From assembly GCA_963978895.1 (NCBI GenBank), contig OZ022241.1, positions 22,175,573-22,239,572 of the forward strand: a DNA stretch of 64,000 bases, read 5' to 3'. This stretch comes from Erpobdella octoculata (Eukaryota > Annelida > Clitellata > Hirudinida > Erpobdellidae). The first letter of the stretch is position 1. Every line of letters starts with the position of its first letter. Below the pieces are notes generated by a model. That model ran no database searches, was not told the origin of the DNA, and worked only from the letters and a program-made list of their open reading frames with translations. This document shows, in pieces, positions 27,911 through 39,323 of the stretch. The translations under genes and the position numbers were made by a program.

Positions 27911-28847
27911 GGGGAAAGTGGGGTATTATGGGGTACTTAACAAAAAAATATAATTTAAACCATATTATAGTGGCAGAAATTTAATTTTTTTTCTCTGTAT
28001 ATCAAGCAGACATATTACTATGAGTTAATGAAACATTTAAGCAAATATGATTTCATTTTTTAGAAAATAATTGAATAAAGTGTAGCATTCAAGTACCCCA
28101 TATTACCCACTAGAGGTGGGGTAATATGGGGTACTTGAATGTTAGGTATGTTCCAGCTTTCAATAAACCTAAATATTACAAGGACAACAAAAGTAATTGT
28201 TATAAAACAATATTTTATTAATAAAACAATAACATAAGTAATAAAAACATTTTAAAAATATTAAATGAGGGTCACTGCAGATGTTGACTCTGGGCTCCGT
28301 ATTGTAAGTTTTGCATAATTACGTGGCATCTGAAAAGATAATAAAGCAGTATAAAGTAATGACATAATAAAATAAAGGTAACATATCAATGATGAAATGC
28401 GTGTAAAAAGTGAAGAAATCATGAATATGGTAATATGGGGTGTACCCCATATTACCCCAGCCCAGATACCCCATATTACCCAACAGCATACCACGAATAA
28501 AATCTGTAAAATTTTGGCAAATCAACATTGTAGCGGCTGATAATTAAAAACACTGTTAAAGTATATCCCAAAAAAATAGAAATTCACAATTGTTAGAAAA
28601 TATCTTACTTTTTCTCTCTTCTATGCGTAGAGAAACACAGTTGATGGAACTTAACAGAAAACGTTAAAAATTGATTTCTAATCTATTACGTAAACTCGTA
28701 AACAAAATTGCTTAATCGGCTATGCGGCAGAGTTACATAACCAATACGACCATAGATCGCTAATTAATTATTCTTATAACGCTGTTCTTATAATAAAAAG
28801 GTGGGTACCCCATATTACCCGAGGCCCCATATTACCCCACTTTCCCC
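27911..28847. mobile_element. TA-flanked MITE with GGGGAAAGTGGGGTA ends
   Basis: Inverted ends GGGGAAAGTGGGGTA (27911) and TACCCCACTTTCCCC (ends 28847), flanked by TA on both sides (27909-27910, 28848-28849). There is no transposase. Inside are a perfect palindrome (arms 28087-28108 and 28119-28140) and another inverted patch near 28432-28490, both built from the same GGGGTAATATGGGGTA word as the ends. Confidence 0.85.
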
Positions 28848-29067
28848 TATATTTTTTTTTTTTCAATGAGATTGATTTTGTGTTTTCTGTTTGTGGTTTA
28901 TTCTCATTTTTATTATTTACTATAAGGATATCCCCTAGATGGGAAGTAATTCCCTTGGGAGACTCCTTTTGGGTGATGTTTATTTTGTTGTACTTTTTCT
29001 TGTGATCTGTTTTTTTTTGCTTATCATCATCCCAATAAACAAATTAAACCAAAAAAAACCAAAACCA

Positions 29068-29149
29068 ACCCTAACCCTATCCCTATCCCTATCCCTAGCT
29101 CTAACCCTAACCCTAACCCAAACCCTAACCCTACCCCTAACCCTATCCT
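29068..29149. repeat. Interstitial telomere-like CCCTAA repeats
   Basis: About 80 bp of CCCTAA units mixed with CCCTAT and other variants, directly after the A-rich 3' end of the non-LTR element. TTAGGG is the ancestral animal telomere repeat (insects mostly use TTAGG). Confidence 0.85.
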
Positions 29150-30051
29150 AGGTAGTAGCATAAAAATTTCAAAAAATTTTTTTTTTAATTTTAATAATAT
29201 TTATATATATATATGATTGCTAATTTGTCCGTGCGGCCGCAATAAACAAGCTCAGTCGTTTTTTTTCAAAATTGCAATTAATTCGGAAGCGTATTAGTAA
29301 TATATTTTGAATAAAACTAATAAAATTAAATTAAAAATTATTAATATTAACAATTCTCGTTTTATTTTCAAAGTTTTATTGCTACTCTCTGAAACGATCT
29401 TGCCAGGAACCGATTGCATCGGCGAGCTTCTGCAGAAATACGTGTAAAACGACGAAACTGAAAGACATTCTACAAAAACATTCAGATCTCAGTCTGTATG
29501 AATTAGGCCGAAAAATCATCATCAGCATCAACGACGTCGAAGTAAAGAACAATCGCTAAATTTGAAATGACGTCACGAATACAGGTTCTACGTCTTAAAC
29601 AAATTATCTTCATTAATTAGATCCAGCATATCTGAATGTTATTTAATCTCTAATAATATAATTCGATCCTGTCTAAAAAAAAAGCACAACTGTCTCGTCT
29701 AATCAATTTCCTCCCTTCAAACAAGTCAACCAATCAGAGAACTCGACGTGTAATAAGACCTTCGTCTTGCTGAACTCGCCATCTTGGTTGCCATTTTGAT
29801 TAAGCGTTCGCTCTGCAATTTAAATATCTCAAAATGTCTGTTTTTGTTTTTGATTTTATTTATTGTAATAATAAATATAGCATTTAAAAATAAATTAATC
29901 ATTTCATTTAAATTAATAATAATTTGTCTTATTAAGTTGTTGTTGTTGTTGCGATAGAGCAAGTGCTTTTTCTTTTGCTAATCCTATTACAATTCTTAGT
30001 TGATAAGGCGAGTAAGCGATATTTAGTCTCATTTTAACCAAGATATTTCAA
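29150..30051. other. AT-rich spacer and CR1 5' UTR
   Basis: No gene recognised. A short TA run is at 29200-29212. The part after about 29750 probably belongs to the 5' UTR of the following CR1 element, but its exact start cannot be set. Confidence 0.5.
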
Positions 30052-30976
30052 GTGCCCACTGAACATTTTAATATGACAGTCGTAGAAGCTAATACTAAAA
30101 GAATAAAAAAGATTTTAACCTTAGCGGATGATGAAGCGAATACGAAAACTGCATCTATTAATGATATACCTCAGGAGAGTGAACAAAGTTCAGTAGCAAC
30201 ACGACGATCTCTTGAAAGAGGTAGAAGTTGTAGAGAAAATGGGTTCAAAAAGGTCTATATTGTCATTATTTAAATTAGTTAATATGGCAGTTGAAATTAT
30301 ATCAAACCAAGACGAGAAAATTCGTGCTTTACAAACAAAATTAGCCCTACAAGAAAACCAAATTGCTGTCGTACAAGAAAAGCTGGATGGTCCTAATATT
30401 TCTCACAAAACAAAAAATGAGACACCATCTTACGCAGCAGTTGCTGCTAAAGGTTTATCGGTTACTGGAAGGGTGGTACTTGAAATGTCAAAGTTAGAGA
30501 ATAAAAAGAACAACATAATTATCAGAAGTGTAAAGGAATCCAAAAAACATGACCAAAAAGAAAGAAAAGAAGAAGATATGGCTGCCATTTTAAAAATCTT
30601 AGAAATTAGGGACACCGGAATAAATATTGACGAAATCAATCCATTGATTGAATACTCTACAAGACTTGGGAAAAGTAATCCCGAATTTGATCACAGTCCA
30701 ATTCTGGTCAAACTCAAAGACAAATCACTAAGGGAAAAACTGCTAGAAGCAAAAGGTAACACTAAGCAAAGAGAGTTTAATATTATGAATGGAACAAAGT
30801 ATAGGGTAGAACCAGACTTAACGAGTGAGCAAAGACAATTTTACAAACAAATGTGGGTTGAGGCCGGCTTAAAAACATCTCAGGGAAACGGGAAATGGGT
30901 TGTCTATGGCCCCATGGACAACCCACATCTAAAAAAATGGAAAGAAGTAGAAACTATAACGTCTCAAATCAACTAA
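30052..30976 (+). pseudogene. CR1-type ORF1 protein, one frameshift
   Basis: 30052-30210 opens with MTVVEANTKRIKKIL. The frame shifts near 30210 and then runs to 30976. It contains a heptad-like helix (NQDEKIRALQTKLALQENQIAVVQEKL) and then an RNA-binding RRM-like domain (KKNNIIIRSVKES ... FDHSPILVKLKDKSLREKLL ... YRVEPDLTSEQRQFYKQM). It would bind the element's RNA. It overlaps the next frame by about 80 bases. Confidence 0.75.
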
Positions 30977-30999
30977 CAAATTCAAATAACAAAGACATT

Positions 31000-33900
31000 T
31001 TTAATTGTGTTGATGCTGATATAATCTGCTTACAGAAAACAAACATTTTAAATTATGACATAAAAAAACCTTTTTATATATTGCCACCTCTCTCGAATCC
31101 ACTACAACAACCAGCGCCAACAAAAGTAGAACTGGGTCTTCCAAGTAAAAGATCCCGTCCTGCCAAGCCAAAACATCCCACACAGCGCCAACAAAACATC
31201 GGTAGTCTTTCCCAAGACAAAATTGACTTATTAAAATCCACAACAACTCTTTGTTTCTGGGCAAATAACCCTTGTTCACTGAATAGTCAGAAGAAAGACG
31301 AACTCATGGCCAGACTAACAGCACTATCAAAGAAAAACCAACCAGACGTTATATTCTTCACTGAGACATGGTTTAATGAAAGGTCGGACACAATCGTGAA
31401 TGGATACCAATTGCATAGAACGGACAGAAATAGCAAAGGTGGTGGAGTCGCTATCTATGTCAAGAACGAAATAGTTTCATTTAACGTTTCTTTACGAGAG
31501 CTTAATTCGAAAAATATTGAACAATTGTGGATAACAATTCGTTACGGTAAGGAATCGATCTTACTTGGCTGCATCTACTGCCCACATGATTATGACGATG
31601 AATATTTAACCAATACCATTGAAGCTATAAAAATTGCAAAAAAATCACTAATTGGACTCAATTGTGCAACGATGTTGCTTTATGGTGTTTTTAACTTCAG
31701 TCATACATGGTACGAAGAAGTTGATGTGGGTGGCAGAGTAGCCACAGCTGGTCATGTGATGGACGAGCGCCCAGGGGATATCAGATTTCAGTCATGTCTC
31801 GAAGAAAACGATCTAACACAAGTAGTGACATTTTGTACTTACTGACATTCACGAGATGTTGCACCAAAAAGCACACTTGATCTTATTATCACCAACAAAC
31901 CAGATCAATTCATGGAGCTTACAAAAGGCGATTCACTAGGCTATACGCCAATGGGTCAATCACATTGTTTAATAATGGGAACAATAAGTGTAGCTGGCTG
32001 CCCGACAATCGAAAGGCACAATAAACCCCGATTTATATGGAGTAGAGCCAACTTTACTGCTTTCTCACACTTTATCAGCTCACAAGACTGGATAACCCTC
32101 TTCTTACATCGCTCAGTTAACGAGTGCTACACCACCTTGGTTAAAATTTACGATGATGCAGTAAAAAGATTTATCCCAACAACAACAGTGCCCTTTAAGA
32201 AAAAGTCAGAGGCATGGGTCACTCCAGAAGTGTTAGCGGCGGTTCAACTGAAGAGACAACTTTGGTCAAAATACCTAGCAGCCGGGCGTCACACACATGA
32301 CCAGCTTTAAGCTAGCTCATAAAAAAGCTTGTAAAAACGTGGCAAAAGTAGTTAGACTTTCTATGCTTCACTACGAAAAAAGTCTCGCTTATTCACCAAA
32401 TCTACTTCATACTCACATTCGAAATAAACATGAAACTCAAGAGAAGATAAAAGCAATTGAAACGGCTGACGGTTACACATCGGTCGACCGAGAAGTAATA
32501 TGCAAGACGCTAAACGAATACTTCCAATCTGTCTTTGTTACCGAATCAGGCAATCAACTGCCTTTTTTTGAACAGAGAACAGATTCCGAATGCAATATTG
32601 ACGAGAGCGTTTTCACATTTGAAAAGGTGGAAAAAAGACTATCAGAACTCTTGGCGAACAAGGCTATGGGATTTGATGGATTTCATCCTCGTATATTAAA
32701 AAACAGCGCAGCTGCTCTTGCAATTCCTATCACTCTCATCTTTAGAATGTCTATCACCACAGGCATGGTACCAGATCTATGGAAACTAGCTAATGTTACG
32801 CCCATTTTTAAAAAAGGTAGCAAAATAAAGGCAGGAAACTATAGGCCAGTATCATTAACTTCCGTACTTTGCAAAGTATGCGAAAAGTTTATTCACGAGC
32901 AAATCATGTCTTTCTGCACAATAAATAACCTAATAACTAAAAGTCAACACGGATTTGTAAGAAAAAAAGGATGCGTAAGCAACTTACTGGAAGCCCGCGA
33001 CATTCTGACAGAAAGTGTTCATCTTGGTGTTTCTGTGGATGTTGTCTACACAGATTTTGCGAAAGGTTTTGACAAAGTCCCACATCGGTGTTTATTGCAC
33101 AAACTGAGAGCGTACGGTATACAGGGCTCTCTTCACAAATGGATTGAATCTTGGTTAACCAATCGTCAGCAGAGAGTTCAGATCGACAGTTGTACTTCAG
33201 GATGGAAAAAGGTTACGAGTGGGGTACCGCAAGGCTCAGTACTTGGGCCTCTATTGTTTTTGCTCTATATAAATGACCTCCCTGACAAATTATCTCAACA
33301 CATCAAGCTTTTTGCAGATGATAGTAAAATCATTGGGATTATCAAATCAGTGGAAGACTGTATCAGACTCCAAAACGATATAGATGAGGCAGTCCAGTGG
33401 TCACACAAATGGTTGATGCCATTCAACATGGACAAATGCAAAGTTATGCACGTTGGACAAACCAATCAGAAATCAAAATTTATTTATTCTATGTTAGACC
33501 CAGATGGAAATAGAAAAAATTTAGAAGTAACGACAGTCGAACGAGATCTTGGTGTTCTAGTATCGGATGATCTCAAAGCAAGGTCTCAAGTGAATGCAGC
33601 GGCTGCCTTGGCTAATAGAACTCTTGGTAGACTTAAAAAATTATTCCGAAGTCGTAGTCTCCATCTTTGGAAAACATTATACCAGGCCTACATTCGACCA
33701 CACCTCGAATATGCAGTTCAAGTTTGGTCTCCTCATCTAAGCCGGGACATTGATACTCTCGAAAAGGTCCAGCACAAAGTTACAAAAATAATTACAACAA
33801 TCAAACATTTACCATACTTAAAAAGACTACAGAAGTTTGGAATTACCACGCTTGAAGAACGTAGGGTTAGAGGCGATTTGATCCAACAATACAAAATACT

Positions 33901-34138
33901 GGCTCATATTGATGAAGTGGATTTTTTTTTATTGCAAAAACATCCCATATGGCAAACTAACAGCTCCTATTGTTTGAGAGGTCACTACTGCCTTCTTTTA
34001 CCACAAAGAATTAAAGGATGTGAAGAGCGAAAACACTTTTTCACAAATCGAGTAGCTTTCAGCTGGAACTCCTTGACGCAGGAAGCAGTGGACGCATGTT
34101 CGGTGAATGCCTTCAAAGATCAACTCGCTCTACTTTGA
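31000..34138 (+). pseudogene. CR1 ORF2: endonuclease and reverse transcriptase
   Basis: 31240-31950 is an EEP endonuclease (TLCFWANNPCSLNSQ, FFTETWFNE with catalytic Glu, GGGVAIYVK). Its GDFN-like motif reads GVFN, and the SDH motif near 31950 reads QSH, so two catalytic aspartates appear lost. Lesions are an in-frame TGA at 31843-31845 and a frameshift near 32297. From 32297 to 34138 the reverse transcriptase is one open frame: NYRPVSLTSVLCKVCEKFI, YTDFAKGFDKV (motif A), GVPQGSVLGPLLFLLYINDL, FADD at about 33313, then CR1-type ERDLGVLVSDDLK, RPHLEYAVQVWSP and a C-terminal FFTNRVAFSWNSL. RT thus survives longer than the endonuclease. Confidence 0.9.
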
Positions 34139-34305
34139 TTGCAGTATGACTCGTCAGCACAGAGGCGCCTGATGCAGCACCTCTTCATCAATTATACATG
34201 CTATTATAATGACTATTTAATTATTATTGTTTTTTTTTGTTCTGTCTTATTTGTGATTTTGAATGTATGTATTGATAACTGAATAAACAAACTCAAACTC
34301 ATATA
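34139..34305 (+). mobile_element. CR1 3' UTR and tail
   Basis: A short UTR ending CTGAATAAACAAACTCAAAC, the typical end of animal CR1-like elements. Confidence 0.65.
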
Positions 34306-34639
34306 AAGGTACAAATTCTGAGTTTGAATATACCATATAGTGTAAAAAAATAAAATTAATAAAGATATAGCGAATCAAAGATCGCGTACCGCCGTGGCAA
34401 TAGCATTAACGTAGTTGCAATTGGTAAAATTGCTACTGTACCGGCAGTCCCGTCGTATGTCTAACTTAAATTAAAACCTAACACTAGCCCTTTAAAAAAT
34501 ATGTACATCTTTATTAATTAGTTGAAAGATATAGTTGCATCAACAATAGAATTAGAATGATTATTATTTATTAAAAGTGTTGAAAAACATTATGTATTAA
34601 GGTTGTAAATAAAGATAGTACACTCAAGTTACACATCTA
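34306..34639. other. AT-rich spacer, nothing recognised
   Basis: No coding frame, repeat or RNA could be supported. Confidence 0.5.
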
Positions 34640-34808
34640 TTATAACAATGGAAAAACTCATAATCTTTTAATTAAAAATAGTATAAATAATGTTTCTATC
34701 CCTGTAGCACAAACCAACCTAGTGTACCAATTTTCGTGTCAGTTTCCACATGGTCAGGTGGAAAATTACATTGGTCATACTAGAACCACTCTGTCTCGTA
34801 GATTGACT
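34640..34808 (+). pseudogene. PLE GIY-YIG endonuclease fragment
   Basis: Reads GKTHNLLIKN ... NLVYQFSCQFPHGQVENYIGHTRTTLSRRLT: the linker and first half of a PLE endonuclease (GIY-like YQF, YIG, catalytic Arg). It is cut exactly after SRRLT, where Helitron N2 sequence begins. Confidence 0.75.
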
Positions 34809-34894
34809 CCTAGGATGAGGCGTTTGAGCTCGGCGTTGATTATCAGTCAGTCAGTCAGTCAGTCAGTCAGGACATGTTCTTTTATATATATAGA
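34809..34894 (-). mobile_element. Helitron N2 5' end fragment
   Basis: The minus strand reads TCTATATATATAAAAGAACA, then ATGTCC, (CTGA)n and CGCCGAGCTCAAACGCC. The CTGA run is longer than in other copies (about eight units). Only 86 bp remain before the antisense PLE sequence. Confidence 0.75.
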
Positions 34895-35802
34895 TAACCA
34901 AGATTCAGTTATTAACGTATACGGTTGAATTTCAGTTGTAAATATGTATTTATATAAAAATATAATTAAATAAAAAAATTCTAAATGTTTTGTTAACATT
35001 TAATTCATATAATGAAAAAAAAAACTCGTCACCCAACAACCGAAACTATTCGGCTAATTAAATAACCAAGATTCAGTAAATAACGTGTTCGGTTGAATTT
35101 TAATTGTAATTATTATTAATAAATATAATAAAAAATTTCTATATTTTTGTTAACATTTATTATAAATAAATGATTTATTTAATTAATAAGTCCGCGGTCA
35201 GCATTTTACCCACCCGACACGTTTCAATACCAACAGATTACGCATTGTATATTCTTCGAATCATATATATAGAATAAATATATCGGAGATGAGCAGGTTT
35301 TGAGTGAGATGCCAAGATGGCCTCCGAAAAACGATTTAGAGTTTTTTTGGTAACATGAATATTTATTATTTGTATTAATCTATTTTTGGTACGACAGCGG
35401 AGACTAAACTCCGGTTTTAAAGAAACAGAAACGTCGATTTCTTATAGCTAAAAGTAGTTGATATGAGCTTTATTTTAATTTAACGCGATATCCGACATAA
35501 AAATATACATTATACAATTCTAATTTGCCGATATCACAGGCGACGTTAAATAGACCATTGAACTAAAGACTACGCAAATAAAATTCAATGTCAACTGAAA
35601 TTTTTATAAAAAAATTTTGTTAATTTGTATAAAGTTAAAAATTTATTTTGTACATAAAAATTTTTTTTTCTATTAAAAAAATATTTGATCAAGTTACTAT
35701 ACGGTTGTAACTCTCAGTTCTTCGTTTTGGATCTCCGGTCTACTAGGCTGCCTAGCTAAAAGCCTTCCTAAACAACAGGCGGGCCGATATATTTATTCTA
35801 TA
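34895..35802. other. AT-rich region with a diverged direct repeat
   Basis: ATAACCAAGATTCAGT ... CGGTTGAATTT occurs at 34895 and again at about 35063, so about 170 bp is duplicated. No gene seen in the remainder. Confidence 0.45.
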
Positions 35803-36948
35803 CTAGCGGGGTTACCCGGCGTTGCCCGGGGTTTTTAGAGGTTTTTCTAATGTTTGTCCCTCTCGCTCCCGTTTCGTTCTCCACTTTCCCGTTTTCGTCG
35901 CGTTCCCGGTCGCTTTTCCGCTCTCGGTCGTTTTCCAGCTCCCGGTCGCTTTCCCGCTCAGAAGTTTTGTTATCGATTTTCTCTCTTGCTCGCGTTTCCT
36001 TCCAAGCTTGCTCTCCCGATTCCAGTCGCTTTCCGCGTTCCCGGTCGCTTTCCGCGTTCCCGGTCGCTTTCCCGTTCCCGGTCGCTTTCCCGTTCCCGGT
36101 CGCTTTCCCGTTCCCGGTGGCTTTTCCGTTCCCGGTCGCTTTCCCGTTCCCGGTCGCTTTCCCGTTCCCGGTCGCTTTCCCGTTCCCGGTCGCTTTCCCG
36201 TTCCCGCTCACGCTTGCTCTCCCGTTCCCGGTCATGCTTGCTCTCCCATTCCCGGTCACGGTTGCTCTCCCGTTCACGCTCATTTTTTCTTTTCCATTCT
36301 TTCATAACTTCTGTTAGCCTATAAAACGTAAAATAGATTTGCTAAGACTATATATATATATATATGAATGTTTGTGGGTTAGTTTGTCTATTATAGAAAC
36401 GGGAAAGCGACCCGGAACGGACAGCGAGCGGGAACGGAAAAGCAAGCGTGAGCGGGAATGGGAGAGCAAACGTGAGCGGGAAAGCGACCGGGAGTGGTAA
36501 AGCGACCGGGAGCGGGAAAGCGACCGGGAGCGGGAAAGCAACCGGGAGCGGGAAAACGACCGAAAACGGGAAAGCGAACGGGAGTGGGAAAGCAGGTGGG
36601 AATGGAAACGGGAGAGAAAGAGACAAACATTAGAAAAACCTCTAAAAAACCCGGGCAACGCCGGGTATCTCCGCTAGTACATACATAAACACACACACAG
36701 ACACACATACATGCACATACACATACATACATACACACATACATACGCACATACATATATATATAGTTCCCGCTCGCTCACCCGCTCCGCTCCGCTCATT
36801 TTGTGACGGATTTCAAAATTTTTTTTTTATTTGACTTTCCCCTTGACTCTCAAGGTTGTGTGAAAATTTCATTACGATCGGATGAATGGTGTAGCAATGC
36901 CTAAAGGACATTAATATATATACAAACATTCATTTTTATATATATAGA
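35803..36948 (-). mobile_element. Complete non-autonomous Helitron N1
   Basis: The 5' TC is at 36948 (minus strand) and the 3' CTAG at 35806-35803, with the CCGGG hairpin beside it. An internal opposite 3' end sits at 36674-36677, as in the 14144 and 60095 copies. The 18-bp minisatellite fills 36020-36200 and 36400-36600. Confidence 0.8.
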
Positions 36949-37635
36949 CTAGAGGGGTTACCCGGCGTTGCTCGGGGTTTTCAGAAGTTTTGTTATCGAT
37001 TTTCTCTCTTGCTCGCGTTTCCTTCCCTGCTTGCTCTCCCGCTTCCAGTCGCTTTCCCGTTCCCGTTCCCGGTCGCTTTCCCGTTCCCGGTCGCTTTCCC
37101 GTTCCCGGTCGCTTTCCCGTTCCCGGTCGCTTTCCCGTTCCCGGTCGCTTTCCCGTTCCCGGTCGCTTTCCCGTTCCCGGTCGCTTTCCCGTTACCGGTC
37201 GCTTTCCCGTTCCCGCTCACGCTTGCTCTCCCGTTCTCGGTCACGCTTGCTCTCCCGTTCTCGGTCACGGTTGCTCTCCCGTTCCAGTCCCCCGTTCCCG
37301 TTCAGGCTCATTTTCTCTTTTCTATTCTTTCCTAACTTCTTTTAACCTATAAAACGTAAAATAGATTTGCTAAAACTGGCTAAAAGTTGTTTGAAGCCTT
37401 CAAACGTTGTTACTTAAACTAAATTTGAATTTTATTACGCAATTATTTCTGATGGTTGTACATAGGCACTTTTGGCCTAGAATAGTTTTTTTGCCCCCCT
37501 GAGCCGGGGGATCGGAGTAGGGAGTCCAAATCTTTTTAATTTTCTTTCCCTGTATGTCAAATTTCATCAGAATCGCTTCATCGGTTTAGATTTCTATAGG
37601 AGTCAGATCCACAAACTCACAGACATTCATTTTAA
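36949..37635 (-). mobile_element. Helitron N1-long, abutting the previous copy
   Basis: The 3' CTAG occupies 36949-36952, touching the TC of the next Helitron with no spacer. It has ten or so 18-bp units (37040-37220), then a distinct body (37380-37600: TACATAGGCACTTTTGGCC, CTGAGCCGGGGGATCGG) shared with the copy at 45301-46027. Confidence 0.7.
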
Positions 37636-39321
37636 TCTATATATATAAAAGAACATGTCCTGACTGAATGAATGACTGATAATCAACGCCGAGCTCAAAC
37701 GCCTCATCCAAGGAACGTGAAATTTGGAACTTAAATTACTTTTATTGCGTAAGCATCCACTAAGAAAGGATTTTTAAAAATTTTGCTCTTGAGGGGAAGA
37801 AACTGGAAAACAAACTTTTTTATAAAACAATGTATATCTCGAAAACCAAGGATGAAGAGATTTTGAAATTTGGTACATGGATTCTTCTTGAAAAATAAAA
37901 AGAAACGTGTTTCACCATTTTTTGAAAATTCGGTTTCCCGGACCTCAAACGTGGGTTGGAAAAATGGGTTATTTGGTTTTTAAAGTAGCTGCTACTCAAA
38001 AACTGTGAATGCTACAGAAGTAAAAATTAGTATTTAGTTTCTACTCCAAAAATAATGAAATACGTGTTTTAGCATTTTTTGTATATTTGGTTTCCAAGAC
38101 TTCAAATGTGGGGTGGAAAATAGGGTTATTTGTTTTTTAAAGTAACTGCTACTCAAATACTGTAAATACCACAGATGTTGAAATTAGTATTTAGTTTCTG
38201 TTCTAAAAAAAAATAAACGTGTTTCACCATTTTTTACAAATTTCATTTCCAGGACCTTAAATGTGGGGTGGAAAATAAGGTTATTTGGTTTTTAAAGTAA
38301 CTGCTGCTCAAAAACTGTAAATGCAAAAAAAGTAAAAATTATTATTTAGTTTCTAATCTAAAAAATAAAAATAAACGTGTTTCACCATTTTTTACAAATT
38401 TGGTTTCCAGGACTTTAAATGTGGGGTGGAAAATAGGATTACTTGGTTTTTAAAGTAACTGCTACTCAAAAACTGTGAATGCTACAGATGTAAAACTTAG
38501 TATTTAGTATTTTTTTTATTGAGATTTAGCATACGCCTTTTCAAGACAAGTCTTGCTCAAGGAGAAAGAGGGAGGGTACTTGCAAAGGCAGCCATTTATA
38601 GGCGCCTACCAATTTAGCAAATGCGAGTGAACTCCTTGCTTAATGGAGTTACGCTGATGACGCCGGCGAGGTTTGAACTGCCGACCTAACGATCGACAGG
38701 CTAACGCTCTACCGCTCTTCCACCAGTGCCTCAAAAAATAATTATATAAGTGTTTCACCATTTTTTAAAACTTTGGTTTCCATGACTTCAAATGTGGGGT
38801 CAAAATAAGGGTATAAGTGTTTCACCATTTTTTAAAACTTTGGTTTCCATGACTTCAAATGTGGGGTCAAAATAAGGGTTATTTGATTTTAAAATAACTG
38901 CTACTCAACAACTGCAAGCATTACAGATGTAAAACTTAGTATTTTGAGGTTTTGTGCCGGTTAAAAGTAGCTGAGTCCAGTTTATCACCGGTCGGGCCAA
39001 GCCGTTATTTTAGGGTCTTCTTACGGGCCAGGCTAAACCTTAAATCAAGGTGGTACGGGCCGAGGTGATTCACTAAGCATATAGACATTTTAGTAATTTT
39101 AGGGTTTTCAGACGGGCCGGGCCGAAGTTTTTCATCAAGTATATAGAATTTACAGGCCTGTAAAAACGGGGCGGGCCCAAATTAGACGGGCCGTGCCGGG
39201 CCAGGAATTTTGGTTTTGAAACGGGCTGGGCCAAGTTGTCGACGGGCCGAGCCGACACCTATGGATGCACTGTTCAAATTCTCTAATTTCATGCGAGCGA
39301 AGCCGCTACGGGCACTGCTAG
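37636..39321 (+). mobile_element. Non-autonomous Helitron N2
   Basis: TCTATATATATAAAAGAACA at 37636, a CTGACTGAATGA start, the 157-bp minisatellite, the GGGCCGGGCCG block, and the 3' end CGGGCACTG-CTAG at 39318-39321 followed by T. A SINE is inserted at about 38505-38745. Near-identical to about 53811-55488. Confidence 0.85.
38505..38745 (-). mobile_element. tRNA-derived SINE inside Helitron N2
   Basis: On the minus strand: GAGGCACTGGTGGAAGAGCG (box-A-like), GGCAGTTCAAACCTCGCC (box-B-like), then a body ending CTTGAGCAAGACTTGTCTTG and an AATAAA-like tail. The tail word recurs at 43815-43850. Duplicate at about 54672-54912. Confidence 0.75.
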
Positions 39322-39323
39322 TA

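Larger units (their letters stand above)
26550..29066 (+). mobile_element. Non-LTR retrotransposon with internal deletion, split by a MITE
   Basis: It has a GC-richer 5' UTR (26550-26724), ORF1, the first part of ORF2, a MITE, and a 3' UTR ending in CCCAATAAACAAATTAAACC near 29030-29050. The ORF2 body, including RT, is missing, so the 5' and 3' ends survive around a large internal deletion. The unusual state of an intact 5' end with no RT argues for later deletion rather than ordinary 5' truncation. Confidence 0.7.

Noticed and set aside
29068..29149. A true chromosome end
   Set aside because: The repeat is short, degenerate and followed by 35 kb of further sequence.
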